64,000 bases of DNA from Mermis nigrescens (Eukaryota; Nematoda; Enoplea; Mermithida; Mermithidae), in NCBI GenBank assembly GCA_036768485.1, contig JAVLUZ010000145.1, positions 18,664,706 through 18,728,705 on the forward strand, read 5' to 3'. Both the position numbers and the translations under genes were made by a program. A model generated the notes under the pieces. That model saw nothing but the letters and a program-made list of their open reading frames with translations, searched no databases and was not told the DNA's origin. Shown here piece by piece: positions 15,947 through 26,001 of this stretch. Within the stretch, counting starts at the first letter, position 1. Every line of letters starts with the position of its first letter.

Positions 15947-16481
15947 CACTCTTATAAATTCAACAGACTTTGCCTACTGTACGTAGTATATTGTTTAAGA
16001 CTACCTAACAGTATTGTAATCTTTATGTCTCTAGTCCATGAAAATGCAATGTTTTCCTACATGTATGAAGGGTTGCAATAATGAATATTATAGCCAACAA
16101 ACAGCCTGGACAGTTATGTAGCAAGTATGTATGCAAATAATACCTATCTCTATGAAAATTGGCTGACTGATAAATTACTTTACAGCCACACTACCCAAGT
16201 AGGCCACACTAAATGCTTATTCTTGTGTTTCTATCTTGAAGACATGCCTACGGCATCAAATTGTTAAGTCTAATATACCTGTATAATCTATTTAAAAACT
16301 ATGTCAAAGCAAAAAGTGTTTTTGACCAAATCATTCTCGTCTGTCGCTCTTAGCCCTGAATAAGTGCTGAACTCAGGCCCACCCACTTAAACTACATGTC
16401 TCTATTATACTATAGTTGGCTGAATGATAATGACATTTTGAATAACCCCAAAATATGTTTTAATATTCTCGGTATTTTTCC

Positions 16482-16886
16482 AAACTCTGCACACTTTTTC
16501 CGAAACTCTGCACACTTTTTCCAAACTCTGCACACTTTTTTCCAAACTCTGCACACTTTTTTCGAAACTCTGCACACTTTTTTCGAAACTCTGCACACTT
16601 TTTCGAAACTCTGCACACTTTTTTCGAAACTCTGCACACTTCCTATGTTATAACGTGTGAAAAATGTTCCAAACTCTGCACACTTTTTTCTAAACTCTGC
16701 ACACTTTTTCCGAAACTCTGCATACTTTTTTCGAAACTCTGCACACTTTTTTCCAAACTCTGCACACTTTTTTCTAAACTCTGCACACTTTTTTCCAAAG
16801 TCTGCACACTTTTATCCAAACTCTGCACACTTTTTTCCGAACTCTGCACACTTTTTTCCAAACTCTGCACACTTTTTTCTAAACTG
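16482..16886. repeat. ~22-bp tandem array (AAACTCTGCACACTTTTT)
   Basis: About 18 copies of a 21-23 bp unit of the form CCAAACTCTGCACACTTTTT. It is interrupted once at about 16637-16668 by CTTCCTATGTTATAACGTGT followed by GAAAAATGTTCC, the same spacer as in the previous array. The AAACT core is shared with the AAACTTTACAA unit, so the two arrays are related. Confidence 0.9.
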
Positions 16887-18383
16887 CTCAATTTGCCTAC
16901 ACTTTCTTTCTAATTGTTCTAAAACCTATGAGCCATTTTCAATGCTCACATGTAATTGAATTAAGTGCACACTTTACTTTAAGTTACACAAATAAAAAAG
17001 AAGTGCTTGAACCAAGTAAAGTTGATAATACATCTTAATTATGTTTCTGAGGCATTAATTGTATTGAAATGAAAGGTTTTGTTAAACTCCTCAGCATAGA
17101 AGAATAGCCTCGGAGACCTAACTAATCATAATAGTGTGAGTTGCTTTGTGCTCAGCTCTACAAATAGTACACACTTTGTTAAAGGTGTATGATCAGTATG
17201 TTAAATTCTGAATCAGTTTGAGCTATTCTTCCTCATGTATTCAGTTTTACAGTAGGTATATAAGTTGATGTTGATCTCCTTTGCAAGACACATGCAGAAC
17301 CTACCATTGAGTTATTTGAGCCAAAAACAGTGTATTTTGATGTAAAAATAGCGAAAAACAGTAAAACTACTAGATTTTCTCGACCATGACCCATAATCAA
17401 CAATCTCTACAGCATATGTTTGATTCAATCCAAAACCAAGATTTTAGCTCAATTGGTCCATTATTTGCAATGCACGGCATTTTCACAATACAATGAATAA
17501 TTTTGAGGTTTTTGAACTTTCCTAAACGAACTAGAAGGATTCAGAACATGAGACATAGCTCGTTAAGAACATTAAATTTTCTAGCTATTTACTGAATGAA
17601 TTTTTGAAATATGTCAGAAACTCACAGAATAATAGCTGAAAACATCAAAAGCTACAGTATGACAGCCTTTCTGGCGGCCATATTGAAAAACTGGAATTCT
17701 TTAGTAAATCAGACAAATAGGCTATCATTCGAACGAGCTTTTTTGGGGTTTTCTAAAATGTGCTTAAACATTAAAAAATATGAAAAAATAGCGCGAGTAA
17801 AATGCACACCTTATGGGGGCAGCCATATTGGAAAAAATTCAATTGAAATTGCAGGACGAACTATGCAGAAACACGAAAAACAAAAAAGAGTGAAATTTAG
17901 AGCACTAAAATATCTAACTATTTTGCTATTTTCCAAAATATGAAACTTAACCTGTATACTGTAGTGACTAAGCAAAGTTTGAGCACTTTTTCGAGTCTAG
18001 CATACTGTAGACATAGGCTAGCTATACTTTTTTGGCAAAATAGTTTCATTCCAAGATTGTATATCTAAAACACTTTATTTCATCAAAATCCGTTCAGTGG
18101 TTCTTGAATTCATCTCAAAAAACCTCACTTCACTGAAATGAGTTATTCAATGGTGAGCAGGTTCATCAACTTTGACCGACTGTCACACTGTAGGCATGTT
18201 ATAACATAAAAGATGGACTATTTTTTGAGCAAGCTGAATGAATTGTGATCATTTATTGTATTTATTTTATTAACAAATACCAGCTGATCGAAAGTTATAC
18301 GCTTAAATGTACTAAAATTCTCAAATTGTGTGAAAAAGTCGTCCTATCTTTTCTACATAATGGTACCGTTTTCTGCGGCTCAA
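16887..18383. other. Non-coding stretch
   Basis: No convincing gene. An open frame at 17611-17943 (110 codons, plus strand) matches nothing I recognise, and two similar GCNGCCATATTG phrases inside it suggest repeat origin. At about 18194 lies the perfect palindrome ATGTTATAACAT, the core of the spacer found in the two arrays upstream. Confidence 0.4.
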
Positions 18384-18486
18384 GCAAGGACCGGGAAGTC
18401 AAAGGACCGGGAATTCGAAGGACCGGGAAGTGACGAAGGACCGGGAATTCGAAGGACCGGGAAGTGACGAAGGACCGGGAAGTCAA
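18384..18486. repeat. ~17-bp tandem array (AGGACCGGGAA)
   Basis: Six or so copies of AAGGACCGGGAAGTCA or its variant AAGGACCGGGAATTCG, in loose alternation. GC-rich against an AT-rich background. No coding interpretation is supported. Confidence 0.85.
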
Positions 18487-18615
18487 ACCTATATATACAC
18501 ACTCCTTTTGTGCATAGGTCCACTTTAATCCCTAGCGCAGCTAGGCTTACTTTACACTCACATCCAGTCCTTGGGCTTAGTTTTGTCTTACTTTGGCACA
18601 TTTTAGATATATTTA

Positions 18616-18806
18616 AGACTGAGTGGCAGGGGTAGCAAGAGCGGACCCCTGATACATGGTCCTTCTGCTTAGTTTTGCCATACTTTGGCACATTTAAGGC
18701 AAATTTTAGACTGAGTAGCAGTGGTAGCAAGAGCGGACCACTGCTACGTTTTAGGGGAGGCAATTTTAAGTCCGAGTGGCAGTGGTAGCAAGAGCGGACC
18801 ACTGCT
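18616..18806. repeat. Three copies of a conserved hairpin
   Basis: Each copy has the invariant 11-base loop AGCAAGAGCGG between complementary arms. Copy 1: CAGGGGT (18627-18633) pairs with ACCCCTG (18645-18651). Copy 2: TAGCAGTGGT (18716-18725) pairs with ACCACTGCTA (18737-18746). Copy 3: GCAGTGGT (18779-18786) pairs with ACCACTGC (18798-18805). Copy 1 differs from the others on both arms (G:C in place of T:A), a compensatory change that keeps the stem. Copies are separated by unequal spacers with shared words (TTAGACTGAGT, AGTTTTG). It could be a transcribed structured repeat or only a palindromic repeat. Confidence 0.7.
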
Positions 18807-19264
18807 TATAAGTATTGTAGGGGGATGCGTTGGGGGCTCCCCCTCCCCCCAGGAAGTTGTAGCCATAGTTTAGCACAATAGTATGTACTTTACAACTATG
18901 CTCACTTTAATCTTAGTTTACACTAAATTCAGGTTTAGTCTAGTTTTAATCTTAGTTCGGGGTTTAGTCTTAGGTTACACTTAAGCCTAAGCTGGCACTG
19001 TGCCAATGTTGACCCTTCCACTCCTCAACTATGTCCTATCCTTAACCATTACCTATCCTTAACCATTGCCTATCTTAAACCATTGTCTATCCTTAACCAT
19101 TGCTCCCTGACCCTTATCCCAGGGAGCAAGGCTCCACCCCCTCGCCTATCCTTAACCATTGTATATGTTATAGCATTAGCCTATGTTATAACATGGGCTA
19201 TTTTAAAGAATTGCCTATGCTTAACCATTGCCTATGTTATAGCGTTGCGCCTCTAGGGAGCCAG
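18807..19264. repeat. Degenerate CCTATCCTTAACCATTG repeats
   Basis: From about 19025 to 19245 the phrase CCTATCCTTAACCATTG and variants recur six or more times. They are interspersed with CCTATGTTATAACATGGG and CCTATGTTATAGC, which are versions of the palindromic spacer in the arrays at 15.7 and 16.6 kb. A short CTCCCTG...CAGGGAG hairpin lies near 19107-19128. 18807-19020 holds TTAGTCTTAG-type simple repeats and no gene. Confidence 0.6.
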
Positions 19265-20224
19265 GTATAACTACTTATATGCGCCAGAAACATAGACAAT
19301 TTCATGCTCATATTCTTGCAATTTGAGGCCCCAACAACGTAATCAACTTGATGGGTCTTTAATGTTGAATTTAGAATGCGGCTGGAGTAGCCAAATACGA
19401 GTTTTTGATGACTGGTGTTTCTGTTTCAAAATGACACCTAGCGCTTAGTTACTAGCGTTAGCTGTTAGAATAAATTGGTGCTCTTTGTCAAATTTAGGCA
19501 GCTGTAGTATTGGAGGCAAAGTAAACGCATTTTTAAGAAGTTGGAAAGCGTTTTGGTGCTCGTTAATTCAGCAAAATTCAACGTCCTTACGGAGGAGATG
19601 GAATAATGGTTTGGCAATTTTAGCAAGATCTTTGACAAATTTTTTAAATCATTGAACCAAACCAACGAAGTTTTCGCAAAGATTTAACCGTTTTAGGAAC
19701 GGGAATGCGATTAAATTGGCTACCTTAAATAAATCAGGAGCAATGCCAAGGGAGTAGGCAAAATAACATTTATCCGGTTTAACCCGTAAATTTGTGTTTT
19801 GAAGTGCGATGAATACATTTTTGAGATCTTGTAAACGTTTGTGAAATGTGCGCAAAAAAACGATAATGTCATTGATGTAAACTAGACATGTTTTCCAATT
19901 AATACCTGTGAGTACTAGCTCCATTAGTCTTTGGAAATCAGTGGGCGCGTTTTTCAATCCAAAAGGTAACACTTTGAATTCATAATGGCCTACAGGGCAT
20001 ATAAACACAGTTCTTTCTCAAGATTCGTCGTCGAGGGGATTTGTCCAATATCCGGATTTTAGATCTAGCATGCTGAAATAAGCAGCTGATCCTAGCATGT
20101 CAAAATAATCATTGAGTTGCAGTAGCAGATAGACTTGCATTTTAGTTATGTTGTTTAGTCGGCAATAATCAACGATGGGACTAAGGGAACCGTCTTTTTT
20201 GCCAATGAGAAACAAAGGAGCCAA
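19265..20224 (-). pseudogene. pol: Ty3/Gypsy pol remnant: RT and RNase H
   Basis: This decayed minus-strand pol once copied element RNA into DNA. Reading 20224 to 19649, an RT N-terminal block (GKKDGSLSPIVDYCRLNNIT, LDLKSGYW) is followed in another frame by FGLKNAPTDFQRLM and the active-site block LVYINDIIVF. The Gypsy consensus there is Y-x-D-D, so one catalytic aspartate is replaced by asparagine. From about 19680 down to 19265 the sequence parallels the start of the intact plus-strand pol at 45195, through the RT connection and RNase H, but with a deletion of roughly 150 bp inside RNase H and stops. It ends abruptly near 19265 with no integrase. It belongs to the same element as the protease at 20619-21116 and the gag at 31104-33460. 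Confidence 0.85.
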
Positions 20225-20618
20225 GCCCAGGGGCTAGATGTAGGTCAAATCACTCTTTTGGCAAGCATTTTGTTGATTATTTTTGCATAGTGTTTTGTTG
20301 TGTATGTTTGACATGGTACATTATTCCAACAATGGGAGGGTTATTCCTGGTATCAATATGATGTTTAACCAAAGGCGTACGGCCAAGAAGGTTCATTTTT
20401 TAAAGCGAAAATAGAATCGAATTTTTGACAAAGTTTGCGAATTTGTTGTTGTTAATGCAAATTAACGGTGGAACCTGTATGTAACGCTTTATTTATAGAC
20501 AAAAAAAGTTCTGGTGCCCTATCATCTGAATTGACAACATATAGACACCACTTCAACGTCAGTTGTTAATGAACCAATAATATCATTGGCATTAATACGA
20601 ATCAGCATTTTTGAGATG
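20225..20618 (-). pseudogene. Gypsy pol, protease-RT linker region
   Basis: This joins the protease and reverse transcriptase parts of the minus-strand Gypsy copy. No long open frame survives. A few words on the minus strand suggest the RT fingers region, but the stretch is too decayed to annotate by domain. Confidence 0.5.
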
Positions 20619-21325
20619 TCAAACACACACACACGGGAAAAATTGGTGGAAACCTGGCGTTACCATTTCATGTTGAGGTTGGATGACGGCGGGTTCAGAG
20701 AGCGACACATGCACACACACAATACCAGAGACCAGCATATTGGGTTTGGTGCACAGTTGAATTTTCTCGGATGGTGATAATAGATTAATTTTTATGCCAT
20801 TTGCAAACGCACAACATTCAATAGGATAAATCCACATCAAGGCAGATTCACAGAAATCAAAGCCTAAGAGGATGTCTTCCGGCAAATGATTGATAATTGA
20901 TACAACTGTGGGAATAGGCTGATTGGCGATAGTGATGGTGATTTTAAATTTAAATCGAACAACAGCGGTTATTTCACCTACACCATGGACTATTTCGGTC
21001 AATTGTTCAGGTGATAGTTTAAAACCAAGGCATAAAAATGCAGCTATGGTCATCATCATGACCTGTGAGCCGGTGTCAATTAAAGCAGGAATCTTGTAGG
21101 CCATGAACTTTTGCAATAATATAAGGTTAAATTTGTTCCAGCTTGACTAACAATATGGATTTGAGTTTCATTTGTTTTAATTGGTAGATGTAGCTAGTTT
21201 TTTGTAAATTGCTAGATGTCATTGCAAATGTTTGTATTCTTCAAGAAACTCTTGCGACGCAAATAATTTTGGTGGCATGCTTGTTTCTTGCATTTTTGTA
21301 GTTACCATATTAACATCAGTGGGTG
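20619..21325 (-). pseudogene. pol: Ty3/Gypsy aspartic protease remnant
   Basis: An open frame of 165 codons (21116 to 20619) carries the retropepsin active-site block ALIDTGSQ near its N-terminus, and the block ILLGFDF about 75 residues later matches the conserved I-I/L-L-G segment of the family. This enzyme would have processed the Gag-Pol polyprotein. Upstream, 21117-21325 continues the coding strand with stops and ends at the 11-bp duplication ATCAGTGGGTG (21315-21325), where the Penelope-like array begins. Across that insertion the frame continues from the end of gag at 31104, so the protease is separated from gag only by the insertion. Confidence 0.85.
21315..21325. repeat. Target-site duplication, left copy
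   Basis: ATCAGTGGGTG here is repeated exactly at 31104-31114, on the far side of the Penelope-like array. Together with the colinear Gypsy reading frame outside, it marks the array as a single insertion. Confidence 0.8.
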
Positions 21326-23790
21326 TAAGAAAGTGTATTTTTGGCCTATTGGCAGTCACATAAAATACATAAGCTTTATTAAACTCGCAGGTTAATGCTA
21401 ATGTTAAGAATAATATCGCAACGTTTACAGTTCACCTGCCGTCGCCGTTGCTCTACAGAATATAAGAAGTTGTAGGCACTCAGAATCGAACCTACAGCAT
21501 TCATTTATTCTTAGAGTCTGTGAACTGAGCTTCACTGGGCCAGTTGTAATATTATTTGTTCCTTTTAAGTAACATAATCATACTTTTAGTCTCGGTCCAA
21601 GGCTGCATGGTGTATTTCCACTAGGGCTCTATTCCATTGGCTACATACTCTTTGAACCGACATTCTGCTCACTAGCTCTCCATTCCAGGTCTCCGTATCT
21701 CCTGCGGTACTTGCTTTCTCTGCTGAGTATTGATGTATGCTCCGAAATCTGGTCTAACACTATGCAGTGTTCCACGTCCGTCCTTCTTCAAATTCTCTTA
21801 GTGCACTTCCTATGCTCTTTCCTTAAGACTTCTACCAGTTCTCCAGACTCTTCCCACATTGTAGCGGTATTTATAGCACTATGCCCTGTCGTAGATCTAA
21901 GGGTCTTGGGGCAGCACTTTGTGGTCTTTTCCTGATGGTGTCTCACTCTGCCACAAGGCGCACTCATATGCTTTGCACACTGCTATGGCTTCATATGCGC
22001 CTTACCTAAATGGTACTACTGCTGTTGCAATGTGTTAGCTATCCCTTGAGGGTGCAAGTTGTAGGGCTCTTTGTATTAATCGGGCCGCATCCATTAGCTG
22101 GAAACTCCTTAAGTATTTCTGATGTTCACCTTCTTTACTGTGATTTGTTTGGCATATGCTCTTACATCTCATGGCCATTCCTCTGTCTATACCTGGCCCA
22201 TTTCTGATGATTCGACTGGTAGTTTAGGTATTGACCTGTATGTGTTGGCTTGACCGTACACTGATGTCTCTAGATGGTCATGGATCCCTTAACTAAAGTA
22301 CATCCAGGAAAGGCAAGGTTTTCACCTCCTTCTCCATGGTAAACTGAATAGCAAGATCTTGACCTCATGTCTGGAGGAGCTTCTAACTCCCGATCTCCAC
22401 GAACAATGAATCATCAACGCACTGGCCACATTGTAGGTTTATATGGTGCTGCCTTTGGCAGTGCCTGTTTTTCTAACATTCACGAACAGGTTGCACCAGT
22501 ACTGGTGACAATGGTGAACTCATTGGACATCCCATCTACTTGTTGGTGTAACACACCAGCTGAAAGTATTCCTGACACAGTATTCTACCAGTTTGGCTAT
22601 GACCTCAGCACTCATAGTTGTTCTTTGCTAGGTATATCCTGTCTAAGCAACTAATACACATTCTAGGCCAACTGGACACTTGCGAAGAGGCTCCAACGTC
22701 TAGGCGACTAGCCGCTATTTTCCTGTATCAACTATTGGTTTTATCTGCCACGGGGTATGCCGTTCTTCAATGAGCTGGCAATGTTCTGCCGGTAGGGTTG
22801 GTATCTAACCAGATATTTTGACAGAGGATGGTAGAGTTGTCCCAATGCAACTGACAATCGGTCTAGTGGTACTCCCGGCTTGTGTTTCGGGGGCATCCCA
22901 TAGATAACACGGCTGCTTTGCAGCTTCTTTGATTTTTCCTTGTCCAGACCGTCTTCCTTGAGCAGTTGATGTTTGCTTACATGCTACTTGGTGTGCATTT
23001 GACGAATGGCCTTGAATCATCAATGACTCTGCAGCTTAGTTGTATTTCATTCTGTCCATCACTACTGCTGCACGACTTGTCTGCTGGTAGAATGACATGG
23101 TGTCATCTGCTTTTAGCATTTAATAGTTCTAAGCTCTGCTCCTGTTGATATTTATCAACCTCTGTCAAACTGCAGCTTGTCTAATCTTCAATCGAAAGTT
23201 ATCCTTCCGCTCCTGTAGCAGGAATGCTAACACTGTACTATGATGTTCTTAATTGGTGTGCTAAGTTATGCTAAAGTTTGGGCCTTTTGTCACGTGCTCT
23301 AGTCAGTGGTCTATGGCTCTGATTTATTACCATCTATCAGGTTGAGCGTCCCTGCCTCGGCATGAGTCTATCCAATTTTGTCTTCTGCCTCTGTGTTACC
23401 ATTTCAAGCTGTCTTATGTACAATCTATCTACTGAGCCCTTTATCCTTATCCAATGATCATAGGTCATATTCCCTCTCTAGGCTTTTCCAGTGCTTCGGC
23501 ATCCCAGACTAGACTTCCTCCACCTCATGCCTATTTCCGTTCTCTTCGACCAGGCTCTTCCTGCCCTCTGTAGCATCCTCCGTGAATCCCCCGCTGTTAA
23601 TAGGGTCTCTAGGTTTAAACCCGTAGGTATGATGCCTAGGTCTCGACATTGCATCAGAGTAGCTGATGATGCTTGAGCTAGCTCTCCCCAATCTCTGACT
23701 CGCGGAGATCTCTGTCAGGGCCTTGCTGTACTAACTGACTTTAAATGTTTGTGACTGGTTCATATCTAAGAGTGTATTTTTGCCTATTGG
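21326..23790 (-). pseudogene. Penelope-like copy, inverted, deletion-rich
   Basis: The minus strand follows the full-length unit at 28349-31028 from its 5' end (near 23790) to its 3' end (21326). This includes the N-terminal region (a fragment reading FKPRDPINS at about 23590-23615), the GIY-YIG end and the 3' untranslated module. It is about 2465 bp against 2680 bp for the intact unit. Dozens of 1-3 base deletions and some substitutions break every frame. The errors are spread evenly over coding and non-coding parts, which is unusual for ordinary decay (see findings). Confidence 0.8.
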
Positions 23791-25965
23791 CAGTCACTAA
23801 TAATAATAATGCTTTATTCAAACCCGTAGGTACAATACAATGTTAAGAATAATGCGCAACGTTTCCGGCTAGTTACCTGCCGTCGTCGTCAGGCTCTTAC
23901 AGAATGTAGTGCCGGCTCTCAGGAATCGAACCTCGCTGTATCATTTATTTCTAGAGTTGCGGTTTTGCCAACTGAAATACTGGGCCAGTTGTATATATTC
24001 TGTTCCTTTTAGAGTAACATAATCATATTTTTAGTCTGGGGTCAGGCCTCCCCACATGGGTGGCCTCCTCAATAGGGTTCTCACTCCATATACGACTGAC
24101 TAATACTTGAACCGACATTCGTCACTTGCCCTTCCACTCCAGGTCTCCTGTATTTTCCTACGGTACCCATTACTTTCTCTGCGAGTAGGCTGATGCATGC
24201 TCGACCAGTCTACACCGCGCTGCGCAGTGTTCGCACCTCCGTTCTTCAACCTGAGACATTTCATGTCTCTTTTCTTAAGACTTCTACATCGTACTCTTCC
24301 ACATTGTAGTGGCACTTTATACACTATGCCTGCCGTATCTAAGGGTCCTTTGGGGCAACATTTGAGCCTTTTCTGATAGTGTCTTCATCTTTCCACAAGG
24401 CGCACTCCATATGCTTGCACACATCGCTTAAACTTCATGGTTAATGCCCCACTAAATGGTACTCGTTGTTGCAATGTAGCCAGTTGCATCATCCTTGAGG
24501 TGCAGCTGTAGGGCTCTTGTAATGGGCCAGGGTATCCATTAGCTTGAAACTCCTAAGTATTTTCGGATGTCACCTGCTTACTGTGATATCATATGCTCCT
24601 ACATTCATGGCCATTCCTCTAACTATACCCGGCCCCTTGCATTGAGATTCGACTGTAGTTTAGGTACTGACCTGACGTGTTGGCTTCGGTACACTGATGT
24701 CTCCTAGATGGTCATGGGATCTCTTAACTAGTACGCCAGGAAAGGCAGTGTGCCTTCCACCTCCTTCTCCATGGTAAACTGAATAGCAAGATTTTGACTA
24801 TTCACGTGCTGGAGGAAAGTTCTAACTCCCGATCTCCATGATCCCACAAGATGAATGTCATATCGTACCTGAGCCACATTGTAGGTTTATATGGTGCTGT
24901 TTGCAGTGCCCGTTTCTAAATCATTCATGAACAGGCTGCGCAGTACGACAATGGTGAACCCATGGACATCCCATCTACTGCTGGCCCCAAGCCGAAATAT
25001 TACCAACTGCACCAGTTTGGCTATGACCTCAGCACTCATAGTTGTTCTTTGTGCTAGGGTAATATCCTGTCTAAGCAGATTCAATACATCATTCTGCCAA
25101 CTGAGTTGGGACACCGGAAGCTCACAACGTCTAGGCTGACTAGCCGCGTATTTTCCCGTATTACATTGGTTCTATCTTAGCCACAAAGTCGTCGCCGTTC
25201 TTCAATGAGCTCGGCACCGTCCCGCTGCTGGGCTGGTGTTAACCAGATATTTTGACAGAGGATTTGTCGTCCAAATGCAATTGACACCGGTCTAAGTGGT
25301 ACCCTGGCTTGTGACTTGGCAAACCATGGGAATCTGGTGCTTTGCAGCCTCGATTTTTACCTCTTGTCCAGACCTCTTCCGGAGCAGCTTTTTTAATGCC
25401 TGCTCTCCCGGGTAACTGGTGTGCGTTTATCAATGGCCTTGAATCCCTGAGGGATCATCAATGATCTGCTGCAGCTTATTGTTGTATTCTATTCTGTCCA
25501 TCATACTGCTGCACGACCTTTGCTGGTAGAACGACTATGGTGTCATCTGCTTTTAGCATTTTAATAGCTCTAAGCTTCTGCCTTGTTGATATTTGCCTCA
25601 GGCTTATCAACCCTGTCAATAGCTCGTCTAATCTTTAACCGAAATTCGATCCTTCCTGTGGCAGGAATGGGCTGCACACCAATAGCTGTTATGATGTTCT
25701 TAATTGGGTGTTGACTTGGTGCTATAGCAATAGTTCTGCCATTTGTCAGTGGTCTATGGCTCCGATTTATTATCACCTTATCCAGGTTGAGGTTCTGCTG
25801 TCCCTGCCTTGGCATGAGTCTACATTCTACCTTCTGTCTCTGTGTTACCATTTTCAGCTGTCTTATGTACCAATCTGTTTATTGAGCCCTTTATCCTTAT
25901 CCAATGATCATAGGTCATATTCCTCTCTAGGTCTTCTTCCAGTGCTTTCTTGGCATCCTGTAGAC
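23791..25965 (-). pseudogene. Penelope-like copy, inverted, 5'-truncated
   Basis: It mirrors the truncated plus-strand copy at 25987-28348 and has nearly the same 5' breakpoint. Recognisable remnants include the start of the shared region (HMRWRKSSLQDAKKALEEDL, about 25925-25985), RT-region words and, at 24100-24324, VPLQCG and SLKKR from the GIY-YIG nuclease. Many small deletions break the frame. It ends in the same 3' module (tRNA-like sequence, hammerhead-like motif, ATT repeat). Confidence 0.8.
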
Positions 25966-26001
25966 TAGACTTCCTCCACCTCATATGTCTACAGGATGCC
26001 A
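25951..26001. repeat. Centre of the Penelope palindrome
   Basis: TGGCATCCTGTAGAC (25951-25965) is the exact reverse complement of GTCTACAGGATGCCA (25987-26001), with a 21-base spacer. The two arms then continue as inverted copies for about 4.6 and 5.1 kb. Confidence 0.9.

Noticed and set aside
15585..16886. Possible CRISPR array from short repeats
   Set aside because: The units are contiguous direct repeats without unique spacers, in a eukaryotic transposon-rich context.
17611..17943. 110-codon open frame as a gene
   Set aside because: No motif, no family resemblance, and repeated phrases inside it.
18380..18802. 140-codon minus-strand open frame
   Set aside because: It runs through the tandem array and the hairpin repeats and is explained by them.
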